NCBI RefSeq assembly: GCF_900156745.1
Contig: NZ_LT707065.1
Coordinates: 1,798,001-1,862,000, forward strand
Reading direction: 5' to 3'
From: Achromobacter sp. MFA1 R4
GTDB lineage: Bacteria; Pseudomonadota; Gammaproteobacteria; Burkholderiales; Burkholderiaceae_B
DNA length: 64,000 nucleotides
Below, piece after piece: positions 16,409-24,814 of this stretch (positions are counted from its first letter, which is position 1; each line of letters opens with the position of its first letter). The position numbers were made by a program, and so were the translations under genes. The notes under the pieces are model-generated. The model made no database searches and was not told where the DNA came from. It saw only the letters and a program-made list of their open reading frames with translations.

Positions 16409-18119
16409 AAGGCATCTTCTCCAACTGTTCTTTGGTACGGTCCATTTGCGCCATCTGCTGTTTGATGATCGTCAAGGGGCGCTCGAGTGATTCGTTGAGT
16501 TGCTGCACGCGAGAGAGGACGGCTTCGTCAATCTGGTTCCGCACAGGGACGAACAGCGTCTTTAGCTCCTCCTGCAGCGCTTTACGGGTTTCGGCCCAGG
16601 CGTCGTCAATCTTCTCCTGCACTTGTCCTTGTGCCTTCCGAATGCGCTTTTCTTTGCCGGTAAGAAAACTCAGCACGTTGACCAGAACGCCCACTAAAAC
16701 GCCTACAGCAGCGCCAATCAGGTTGCCGATCACGGGAAACGCTGAACCAATACCGGCCCCCGCTAAGGCGTAGGATCCGATGTTGAAAGCCATCCAACCA
16801 TAGTCTCCGAGTTCTAGGCCCAAGCCCAATTCCGGAGTCTTGTAACGAATGCTCGGGATTTCCGCATCGCGAAGCAGTTGTTCGAACTCGACGCGCGCAA
16901 CGTCCTCCAACAGCCGTCGCATTGCCTGCTGCAGATCCTGATGCAGATCGGCGAGGTACGTTTCAAACTGCGCCTGCAAATCGTCTTTGACCGACTCGTG
17001 GCGGGTCCTGAACGCGCTATTGATCTCGCGGGCTATCGTGTCGTTATCGCCGAAGAATCTCTCGACAATCTCGTCGGCATCTTCCTTAAGGCTGTTGAAG
17101 AACTTGTCCCAAAGGTTTTTCCGCCCGGCAACAATCAGTCGCTCGAAACGTTCTCGAGCCTCTTTGATCGCTTCGTGGCACTTCTCGAATTCCGGCTTGG
17201 TCCTCGCGACAAACGCTTCGTGCGTTGTGTGCAGCGCTTGCAACGTTTCAAGATTCTCCGACAGCAGTTCGCGCACCTTGGTCTTGTTGCTCTCGATCAT
17301 GTCCTCACGAAAGGTCGAAAGCTTTTCGTGCAGCACATTGGCGACAGACTTGATTTGGCTGAAGTCGTACATCGCCTTTTGTGAGGCGAAGTGCTTCTGG
17401 TAATTGCGCTGTTGGATGACCAGATCTCTATCACGGGATGGATCAATCGTGGTGCGCCCGGTTTGCGGATCGCATGCGAGGGCTGAGAACGCTAGCAATC
17501 CCTGCACGCAATGACCGGGTTGCATGACCTTGCTGCCCAATACCGCGTGCAGTACTTCCTCTGTCTGCTGCAAGGCGTTGGTAACGCCGCCGTGGCCCGT
17601 CAGCGTCTCGCGGTCTTCCTCGAACTCGTAGGCATCGGCATTGCCACGCACGTTGATCAAGGGACAGACGCGTGTGCCCAGGCGAAGGTAGCCGCGGATT
17701 TTCTGCGCGGTCGCCTTTTCCGGCTTTTTATTGGTGCCATTCACATAGAAGACCAAGTGCGCCTTGGCCACCGCTTCGCGGACCATGTGAGCGTACTTGC
17801 TTTCGTCGCCCTCGATACCAGGCACATCGATCAGCTGAAAGCGTTTACCTTTGTAGTTCAGGGGATAGAGCGTATTTCCCTTGGTGAAGTCGGCTTCGCC
17901 AGTACCGATGATCAGGCCATCTACCCGGTGTACTTGACTCTTCTTGCGTTCATAGGCAAGCAGCTTCTCGAGCAGTATTGTGAGTTGGCGATTGAGCAAT
18001 GCCTCGAGTGCGGGGGATCGCGTATCAATGCGCTGGAGGGCTGGCGCACAAATGGAAGCAACCGTTGAGGACGTCGAGGTGGTCGCACCGAACAGCTCAT
18101 CAAATTCGAAGCGGTCCAA
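16386..18119 (-). CDS. Dynamin-like protein lacking a P-loop (LeoB-like half)
   Basis: A 577-residue protein with the later half of a GTPase domain only. G2-like TKGNT and G3 DVPGIEGDE (98-106) are present, but no GxxxxGKS motif exists in the first 97 residues and the G4 position (INVRGNAD) is degenerate. Long coiled-coil segments fill residues 260-430. A strongly hydrophobic Gly-rich region (about 440-487) looks like a membrane hairpin. The start is TTG, one base after the stop of the upstream gene, with AGGAGG overlapping that gene's last codons. The missing P-loop is found in that upstream protein, so the two probably form one split GTPase. Confidence 0.78.
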   Translation of the reverse strand: MDRFEFDELFGATTSTSSTVASICAPALQRIDTRSPALEALLNRQLTILLEKLLAYERKKSQVHRVDGLIIGTGEADFTKGNTLYPLNYKGKRFQLIDVPGIEGDESKYAHMVREAVAKAHLVFYVNGTNKKPEKATAQKIRGYLRLGTRVCPLINVRGNADAYEFEEDRETLTGHGGVTNALQQTEEVLHAVLGSKVMQPGHCVQGLLAFSALACDPQTGRTTIDPSRDRDLVIQQRNYQKHFASQKAMYDFSQIKSVANVLHEKLSTFREDMIESNKTKVRELLSENLETLQALHTTHEAFVARTKPEFEKCHEAIKEARERFERLIVAGRKNLWDKFFNSLKEDADEIVERFFGDNDTIAREINSAFRTRHESVKDDLQAQFETYLADLHQDLQQAMRRLLEDVARVEFEQLLRDAEIPSIRYKTPELGLGLELGDYGWMAFNIGSYALAGAGIGSAFPVIGNLIGAAVGVLVGVLVNVLSFLTGKEKRIRKAQGQVQEKIDDAWAETRKALQEELKTLFVPVRNQIDEAVLSRVQQLNESLERPLTIIKQQMAQMDRTKEQLEKMPYGTIQAV

Positions 18120-18120
18120 T

Positions 18121-18816
18121 TCAGCCTCCTACCAAATTCAGCAGAACCGCTCCCGCCGTGGCGCCGATTAGGATCCCACCGGCGCCGACTAGAAACAGAC
18201 GCACCCTGCCACGAGATACCGCGTGCGCTTGCACGATTTGCAGGCGTTTCGAGGCTTCATTCTGCTCCGCGTCAAGACGCGCACGAGCTTCATCATCGGC
18301 AAGCCTGACCCTGGCATCAGCTTCAGCCTGAGCGATTGCATTTCGCTCCTGGGCTTCGCGCTGAACTATTTGTGCCAATCGGTTGGCGCTTTGACTGATG
18401 GTGGCCAGTTCATTCGTGTATTCGCTGTACAGGGCGTGCAAGCCTTCGCGAACGCAATCGAGGTGGGCAGTTAAGGCTTGCGAGAACTGTTCCAGATCAT
18501 CGGCGTGCTGCTGCAGGAGTGCTTGGCGAGATTCCTCCTTGAACAGGATGCGTAGAGAGTCGATGATTGTGCTCTTGCCCGCGTTGGTCTCGCCGAAAAA
18601 CGCCAGCGTGAACGTGTCCCACTCAGCATGCGCTTTCAACTGGTGCAGCTCGCTATCGAAGCGGGCCTGGATTTCACGAAGCTTGTGGATAATATTGCCA
18701 ATTTCGCGCTTGCCGTCTTTATGTTCGACATTAAGCGAGAGAATGTCTGCAGTGGCACTGCCGATACTGTCTGATACGTGGACATACAGCCGGTTGAAGT
18801 CTTCCGGAGCGTTCAT
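18121..18816 (-). CDS. P-loop half of a split dynamin-like GTPase (LeoC-like), membrane-anchored
   Basis: A 231-residue protein. An N-terminal helical region leads to a canonical P-loop, FFGETNAGKSTII (75-83 core), but no G2, G3 or G4 motif follows. Instead there is a long charged coiled coil (about 95-200) and one C-terminal membrane helix (about 208-229) rich in Gly and Ala. The next gene begins one base after its stop and supplies DVPG, so the pair together make up a complete G domain. It heads the island's minus-strand gene series on the right. The counterpart in Eleos systems is a single LeoBC protein. Confidence 0.75.
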   Translation of the reverse strand: MNAPEDFNRLYVHVSDSIGSATADILSLNVEHKDGKREIGNIIHKLREIQARFDSELHQLKAHAEWDTFTLAFFGETNAGKSTIIDSLRILFKEESRQALLQQHADDLEQFSQALTAHLDCVREGLHALYSEYTNELATISQSANRLAQIVQREAQERNAIAQAEADARVRLADDEARARLDAEQNEASKRLQIVQAHAVSRGRVRLFLVGAGGILIGATAGAVLLNLVGG

Positions 18817-19297
18817 ATCGCGTCTTTTTGAGGAAATGCATTTAGGCGGCGGCCTATTAGGGGCCTGCAGCTGAAGTTGGCAGAGCCAATATGCGCAAAA
18901 TATTCACAGCGCGACCTAGCGGCTGGCGACAAACAACGCAGCGCCAGATGAAGCCGTAAATCGACGGCGTGTTTGCAGGCTTAACTGTAACAGTTAGTAT
19001 ATCAGGCATATTGATGCCTGTAAGGAGATGGTTCGCGGAAAGCATCTTCCGAATGCGCAGGTGGAATCCACAAGCGCCATGCGGCAATCCACCACATTCG
19101 GAATATCGAGCACGAAGACCCCGGCTGACCCCGTAACTGTTAGTAAAGATCCGACAATCGTGTCTACCAAACTGAAGTTGCGAAATAAAGTCCGTCAACG
19201 TCCGAACATGATTTCCGAAACTCGGCAGCCCCGCCCCAGCCGTCCTGCAGTATGAAGACATCGTTGACTGACCGAAGCCAAGCGCTTAAACCGACCT
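18817..19297. other. Right end of the island: non-coding stretch with two palindromes
   Basis: About 480 bases upstream of the dynamin operon and before the right repeat. There is no convincing gene. Two inverted repeats sit close together: TAACTGTAACAGTTA (18982-18996) and CAGGCATATTGATGCCTG (19003-19020). A related half, TAACTGTTAGTA, recurs at 19134-19145. The stretch presumably holds the promoter of the Leo genes; the palindromes could be operators or recombination-related sites. Confidence 0.45.
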
Positions 19298-19628
19298 CCC
19301 CGGTAACTCACACCACGTGCGACACCCGCCTGGCAAGATCGCCCTTGAGCAACTCCGCCAACCGGGTCAGCCCCTGCGTCAGCCGATCTCGATCCATGGC
19401 GCCCCCCAATGACACACGCAGCGCCAAGGGGCTGAACGACCCCGTGGAAAACGACGCCGAGTCCGTGACGCTCAACCCTTGTTGCAGCGCCGTCTGGGTA
19501 AGCCGGTAGAAGTCGATATGACGCGGCAACTGCAGCCAGAGGTGCAGCCCATTCGGGTCAGCCTGCATATCGCCCGGAAGGATCGACGCCGCAATGGCTT
19601 GTCGATGCCGCAGCTCACTTTTGACCTG
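19298..19628. repeat. Right 331-bp direct repeat bounding the island
   Basis: Counterpart of 5878-6208, offset by 13,420 bases, with about 14 mismatches by eye. Here the sequence is the intact 3' end of the MocR gene, so this copy is continuous with a full-length gene while the left copy is a fragment. Confidence 0.93.
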
Positions 19629-20717
19629 TGCCAGCCATTGAACGGCAGCGCCCGACGCGATCCACGTCGTCGCCATCTCAGTCATCCAGGGCGTGGGCAT
19701 CTGCGCCAGCGAACGCAGGGCATCGAGCACGGGACTTAAGGGCTCACCGGCAGGCACGACCAGGTAGGCGGTTCGAAGTCCTGGCGCGATGCATTTGGAT
19801 AGCGTCGACACGTAGTAGACCGGCGTCGACGACGTATGGGCAGCCAAAGAGAACATCGTGCTTGGCGCACGCTCGGCCAACAGCCAGTAAGGATCGTCTT
19901 CAATGACGGGCAGCGCGTACTTCTCCGCCACACGCAGCAACGCCATTCGTCGCTCGGTGGAGAGCGTCAGCGCAGTCGGGTTCTGAATCGTCGGATTCAA
20001 ATACAGCAGCGCGGGACGATGTTGTTCGCACACGCGGTCAAGGTCGACAGGATCCATGCCGAATTCATCCGACTTCACCCCTACGGCCGAGCGTTGGAGC
20101 AAGCGGGCCGCAGCCAAAAAGCCTGGGTAAGTCAACGCATCGCAAGCAATGGCATCGCCGGACTGGCTTTTGGCCAGAAGCAGTGCCGCAATAGCGGTTT
20201 GCGCGCCGGGGCACACCACGATCCGCTCAGTGTCCAGGCTGCCCGTCATCGGCTGCAGCCATTTCGCGGCGGCTGCGCGATGCCGATGGGCCCCTGCGCC
20301 CACGTGATAGCTCATCAGATCCATCGAGCTTGCCGCAGCCTGCGTGGCGCTGCTGCCTTGCGCAAGCATGTGCGCAAACGCCGCACTGCCGAGCAAGGGC
20401 GGGATGTTCATTCCCAGATCGATCGTCCCGCCTGTTTCCAACCCCGAATAGGCAACATAGGTCCCCCCCGCCCCCTGCGCTTCCAGAATCCCTTTCTGGC
20501 GCACTTCCGTGTACGCACGCGTGACCGTCGTCAGATCAACGCCCAATGTCTGAGCCAGTTCACGCTGCGGGGGCAGGCGGTCGCCCGGCCGAAGCACACC
20601 GTCCTCGACCGCGGTAACGATCTGCGTGGCGATCTGCTGGTAACGCGCGCCTGCGCCTGCGGTAAGCGGTCGCACCCAAGACATGTTTGCTTTTTTCAGG
20701 CGAGGGGAGAGAGACAT
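19308..20717 (-). CDS. MocR/PdxR-type GntR-aminotransferase regulator
   Basis: A 469-residue transcription factor. The N-terminal winged helix is of GntR type (RPGDRLPPQRELAQTLGVD, about residues 43-61, then TTVTRAYTEV). The C-terminal domain is a fold-type I aminotransferase with the PLP lysine in YYVSTLSKCIAPGLR (about 313) and IEDDPYW upstream. Such proteins sense PLP, GABA or amino acids and act at direct or inverted repeats. A second Met (20684) is a possible start. It diverges from a small membrane protein, and a perfect 14-bp inverted repeat lies between them. Its 3' end was the site of island insertion. Confidence 0.9.
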   Translation of the reverse strand: MSLSPRLKKANMSWVRPLTAGAGARYQQIATQIVTAVEDGVLRPGDRLPPQRELAQTLGVDLTTVTRAYTEVRQKGILEAQGAGGTYVAYSGLETGGTIDLGMNIPPLLGSAAFAHMLAQGSSATQAAASSMDLMSYHVGAGAHRHRAAAAKWLQPMTGSLDTERIVVCPGAQTAIAALLLAKSQSGDAIACDALTYPGFLAAARLLQRSAVGVKSDEFGMDPVDLDRVCEQHRPALLYLNPTIQNPTALTLSTERRMALLRVAEKYALPVIEDDPYWLLAERAPSTMFSLAAHTSSTPVYYVSTLSKCIAPGLRTAYLVVPAGEPLSPVLDALRSLAQMPTPWMTEMATTWIASGAAVQWLAQVKSELRHRQAIAASILPGDMQADPNGLHLWLQLPRHIDFYRLTQTALQQGLSVTDSASFSTGSFSPLALRVSLGGAMDRDRLTQGLTRLAELLKGDLARRVSHVV

Positions 20718-20761
20718 GTCTTAGCGAGAGGTATGGGGGTTGGGCCGCTTCTAGAGGGATG

Positions 20762-20834
20762 AAAATCCATACAAAGCTAACCATTCAACTGTTTGTATGG
20801 ATTTTGTCGGTAAAATTCGGAAATCTTGTATGGA
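20762..20834. promoter_or_regulatory. Putative MocR operator: inverted repeat plus third half-site
   Basis: Perfect 14-bp arms AAAATCCATACAAA (20762-20775) and TTTGTATGGATTTT (20792-20805) are separated by 16 bases. A further TTGTATGGA recurs at 20826-20834, 33 bases after the matching core of the second arm. This is three half-sites in inverted and direct order, as expected for a dimeric MocR regulator, in the region shared by the regulator and the divergent small gene. Confidence 0.6.
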
Positions 20835-20941
20835 GTATAACGCTCGCTCTGGCCGAGCCAGCCCTCCCGGCTACCGTTCGATTGTCTTTGCCTGGCCCAT
20901 GCGTCGTACACGAAGCTGCCGAGCAGCGTTTTGAGGAAATG

Positions 20942-21079
20942 ATGAATTTTTGGATCCCTGTAGTCCTCGGTACGTTCAAGGTCCTCGTCCTGGGCACGTT
21001 CATGTTTCTCGCCATCAAGTCCCACTACGATGGGGCAAAGAAAGAGAAAGAGAAGAAAAAGGAGATGGAAGGACGGTAA
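20942..21079 (+). CDS. Small single-pass membrane protein
   Basis: A 45-residue product beginning MNFWIPVVLGTFKVLVLGTF, with one membrane helix and a very basic and acidic tail (DGAKKEKEKKKEMEGR). The start was chosen at 20942 because GAGG lies five bases upstream; a longer frame reaches back through the operator and is unlikely. It diverges from the MocR regulator and is probably its target. Small proteins of this type occur in related genomes without known function. Confidence 0.6.
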   Translation: MNFWIPVVLGTFKVLVLGTFMFLAIKSHYDGAKKEKEKKKEMEGR

Positions 21080-21138
21080 TGCGAACCTCGTTGCTGTTGG
21101 CTATATGCGCCCAGCACGCAATTGGTGTTTGGGGAACA

Positions 21139-21165
21139 GAAAAAAAGTCCCGGCAAAGCCGGGAC
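21139..21165 (-). terminator. Rho-independent terminator after the first SDR gene
   Basis: An eight-base perfect stem, GTCCCGGC/GCCGGGAC (21147-21154 and 21158-21165), with an AAA loop is followed on the minus strand by seven T residues. It lies just beyond the stop of the SDR gene at 21180. Confidence 0.85.
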
Positions 21166-21179
21166 ATGCGCACAATCAA

Positions 21180-22028
21180 TCAGTCTGCGAAGTCGGTGGC
21201 CTCGGACGATCCCCGCCAGGTTCCGATATCCGTTGCGACGGCGCTCGCCTTTGCCGCCGCAAGCTCATTGGCGATCTTGCCCGCGAACAGGTGCAGCGGA
21301 GGTGATGCAACGGTCGCGGCCTGGATGATGAGCAGGGCAAGCTTATCCGGGTCGCCCGCCTGATGACCATGCAGCGTATCAAGATGCAGATCCAGCGAAG
21401 CCTTGGCCTCCGCGTAGTCGTCGATCTGCCGCTTGGCCACCGCGAGGGCACCGTTCGACAGGAAATCCGTGCGGACAGGACCTGGATACACGACCGTCGC
21501 ACGGATCCCCAATTCCGCAACTTCCGCGGCAAGTGATTCCGTCAGACCAGACAGCGCAAACTTGCTCGCGACGTAGCTGCCCCAGCCCGCATACCCGCCC
21601 TGATAGCCAACGATGGACGAGATGTTGATGATGTGCCCACTGCGCTGGCGACGAAGCTGCGGCAATGCATGACGCAGCACAGCCATTGGCGCGAAGAAGT
21701 TGACCTCGAAATTACTGCGAAGCTCGTCGTCCGACAAGGCTTCGACGGTACCTTGCTGCGCGTAGCCGGCATTGTTCACGACGACATCGACCACGCCGAA
21801 CCATTGCACGGTCTGCTCAATCGCCTCCTGCACGCTGCGATCATTGGTCAGATCGACCTCCAAAGGCAGGAAGCGGTCGGACTTCCCGCCGAATACCTTT
21901 GTCAGCGAAGCGGCCGTGCGCGAAGTTGCCGCGACCCGATGCCCTTGCTCCAGCAAATGTTTAACGAGCTTCTGACCGACGCCCTTGGATGCGCCAGTGA
22001 TGAACCATGTACGGGATGCCTGTTTCAT
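21180..22028 (-). CDS. Short-chain dehydrogenase/reductase
   Basis: A 282-residue oxidoreductase of the classical SDR type. The cofactor loop is TGASKGVG (about residues 11-18), followed by NNAG (about 85) and catalytic Ser in ISSIVG with YVASK (about 150). A basic residue after the second strand (SRT) suggests NADPH preference. The start at ATG 22028 has AAGGA eight bases upstream; the open frame reaches TTG 22049. It is the last of three consecutive SDR genes, and a strong terminator follows. The substrate is unknown; the setting with an AraC regulator suggests carbonyl or aldehyde reduction. Confidence 0.85.
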   Translation of the reverse strand: MKQASRTWFITGASKGVGQKLVKHLLEQGHRVAATSRTAASLTKVFGGKSDRFLPLEVDLTNDRSVQEAIEQTVQWFGVVDVVVNNAGYAQQGTVEALSDDELRSNFEVNFFAPMAVLRHALPQLRRQRSGHIINISSIVGYQGGYAGWGSYVASKFALSGLTESLAAEVAELGIRATVVYPGPVRTDFLSNGALAVAKRQIDDYAEAKASLDLHLDTLHGHQAGDPDKLALLIIQAATVASPPLHLFAGKIANELAAAKASAVATDIGTWRGSSEATDFAD

Positions 22029-22076
22029 GATGAGAATTCCTTTGATCAATAAAAATACGTTCTGAACTGCTCGTCT

Positions 22077-22838
<762 letters not shown>

Positions 22839-22888
22839 GATGTTCTCCTGATGGGTTAAGTACGAATTGCTTGATCGTCAAGGCGGGG

Positions 22889-23629
22889 TCAGAACGGGCT
22901 GGCGGTGGGCCGTACGACAATCTCGCTGACGTCGACCTCAGCAGGCTGCTCCACTGCGTATGCAATGGCCCTGGCGATGGCGTCGGGCGTAATGGCGATG
23001 CGACGGAACGCCTGCATGGCACTACGCGCCGTGTCGTCAGAGATCGAGTCCGCCAGTTCAGACTCCACGACGCCAGGGCAGATCACCGTCACGCGGATCT
23101 TGTCGGTTTCCTGACGCAGCCCATCGGAGATGGCACGCACAGCGAACTTGGTGGCGCAGTAGACGGCGGCAGTCGGGGACACGGAGAGGCCGCCAATCGA
23201 GGAAATGTTGATGATCTGCCCCAGCCCCTGCGCTTCCATCGTCGGCAGCACGGCGGCAATGCCATGCAGGACCCCGCGAATATTCACGTCGATCATCCGG
23301 TTCCACTCGCCGACCTTCAGGGCGTTGAGCGGAGACAGCGGCATCACGCCTGCGTTATTGACCAGCACGTCGATGCGACCAAACGCATCCAGTGCGAACC
23401 GTGCGAATGCAGCCACGTCTTCGGCGGAGGTCACATCAAGTTCGCGGTAACGGACGATGCCTCCGGACGCTTCAATCGATGCCGACAACTCGGCAAGCCT
23501 GTCCGTTCGGCGTGCGCCGATCACAAGACGGTGTCCTTGCGCTGCGAGCAAGCGCGCGGCACCCTCGCCGATGCCACTGCTTGCGCCGGTGATCAGAATG
23601 ACTTTCGATTCGTTGGTTACGTTTGCCAT
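22889..23629 (-). CDS. Short-chain dehydrogenase/reductase
   Basis: A 246-residue classical SDR. TGASSGIG (about 13-20), NNAGVMPLSP (about 88) and catalytic ISSIGG with YCATK (about 155) are all present, and the VRPTASPF tail is common in NADP-dependent members. The start at ATG 23629 has AGGAG eight bases upstream and removes about 25 unsupported residues from the open frame. It is the first gene of the three-SDR run and diverges from an AraC-family activator, its probable regulator. Confidence 0.87.
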   Translation of the reverse strand: MANVTNESKVILITGASSGIGEGAARLLAAQGHRLVIGARRTDRLAELSASIEASGGIVRYRELDVTSAEDVAAFARFALDAFGRIDVLVNNAGVMPLSPLNALKVGEWNRMIDVNIRGVLHGIAAVLPTMEAQGLGQIINISSIGGLSVSPTAAVYCATKFAVRAISDGLRQETDKIRVTVICPGVVESELADSISDDTARSAMQAFRRIAITPDAIARAIAYAVEQPAEVDVSEIVVRPTASPF

Positions 23630-23847
23630 ATTGCATACTCCTATCGTCGGTATTTTTCTGGCCGCTGAGACCCCCGCTGGCGGAGGAATGCATGGCCGTT
23701 GCACTTCGGCCTTTTATTGAGCGAAATTGTTCATCAGCCGATGAGTGAATGATAAGAATGACCTGCTTGTCGGCGAATACACGGACCGATGCCGTTATTG
23801 CCTATTCCTATCGTCGCGGCTAGCCTAGCGTGGAGGACGCGGCTAGA

Positions 23848-24807
23848 ATGGCGCCTGTAGAGAAACCACAGGAGACTCCGGTGTCGAAGGACCGCCCCCC
23901 TGCTTCGATCAAGATGGTCCGCCTGATCGAAAAGCTGGCGCCCAGCGAGGGCTACACGCAGTCAACGCTAGACAGCGTTCGCCTGATGCGTTCGGACCGG
24001 CCCCTTGGGCGAACACCGGTGCTGTACGAGCCGAGCATCGTGATCGTGTGTCAGGGCCGCAAGCTGGGCTTTTTGGGCAATGACGTCTATGTCTACGACG
24101 CAAACCACTATCTGGTGCTGTCCGTGCCGCTGCCGTTTTCTACAGAAACCCAGGCCTCGCCAGAAGAACCGATGCTCGCGGTTTCTATCCGGCTGGACCT
24201 TGTCGAGCTCAGCGAGCTGATCACACGGATCGGTGCGAATGGGTACCTGCCCGACGAGCCCCCAAACGGCATGGTTTCTACGCGGCTAGACGAGCAATTG
24301 ACCGATGCAACAGTCAGGCTGCTGGAAGCACTGACCGTGCCAATGGATGCTCAGATTCTCGGACCGAGCCTTGTATGGGAAATCTGCTACCGCGTGTTGA
24401 CGGGCGCGCAGGGTGGCGCAATGCGTGCTGCCCTGTCGCACCACGGACGCTTCGGCCGCATCGCGAAAGCACTGAAGCGCATCCACAGTGACTTTGCTGC
24501 GCCACTGAACGTGACGCTCCTGGCTGAAGAAGCCCGCATGAGCGTGCCCGCGTTTCACGCCAACTTCCGCGCGGTGACCCAGACGTCGCCAATCCAGTAC
24601 ATCAAGTCCACTCGCCTTCACCAGGCGCGCCTGATGATGATTCGCGACGGCGCCACTGCGGCGGCGGCGGCAGGACGCGTCGGTTACGAAAGCACTTCAC
24701 AGTTCAGCCGCGAATTCAAGCGGCTTTTTGGGCGAACGCCAATTGAGGAGGCACGCGACATGCGCGAGTCTTTCACCCTTTCGCCGGCAGTTCGCTTTGG
24801 TACCTAG
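23848..24807 (+). CDS. AraC-family transcriptional regulator
   Basis: About 319 residues. The N-terminal half is an AraC_N-type sensor domain (PSIVIVCQGRKLGFLGNDVY). The C-terminal pair of helix-turn-helices includes MSVPAFHANFRAVTQTSPIQ and the signature YESTSQFSREFKRLFGRTP. The overall pattern resembles E. coli YqhC, an aldehyde-responsive activator of reductase genes. It diverges from the three SDR genes, which are likely targets. ATG 23848 is taken as the start; a GTG at 23830 is possible. Confidence 0.87.
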   Translation: MAPVEKPQETPVSKDRPPASIKMVRLIEKLAPSEGYTQSTLDSVRLMRSDRPLGRTPVLYEPSIVIVCQGRKLGFLGNDVYVYDANHYLVLSVPLPFSTETQASPEEPMLAVSIRLDLVELSELITRIGANGYLPDEPPNGMVSTRLDEQLTDATVRLLEALTVPMDAQILGPSLVWEICYRVLTGAQGGAMRAALSHHGRFGRIAKALKRIHSDFAAPLNVTLLAEEARMSVPAFHANFRAVTQTSPIQYIKSTRLHQARLMMIRDGATAAAAAGRVGYESTSQFSREFKRLFGRTPIEEARDMRESFTLSPAVRFGT

Positions 24808-24814
24808 GCGCCTT

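Noticed and set aside
18857-19261. A 134-codon minus-strand frame upstream of the Leo genes
   Set aside because: It has no ribosome site and no family resemblance, and it runs through two palindromes; treated as non-coding.
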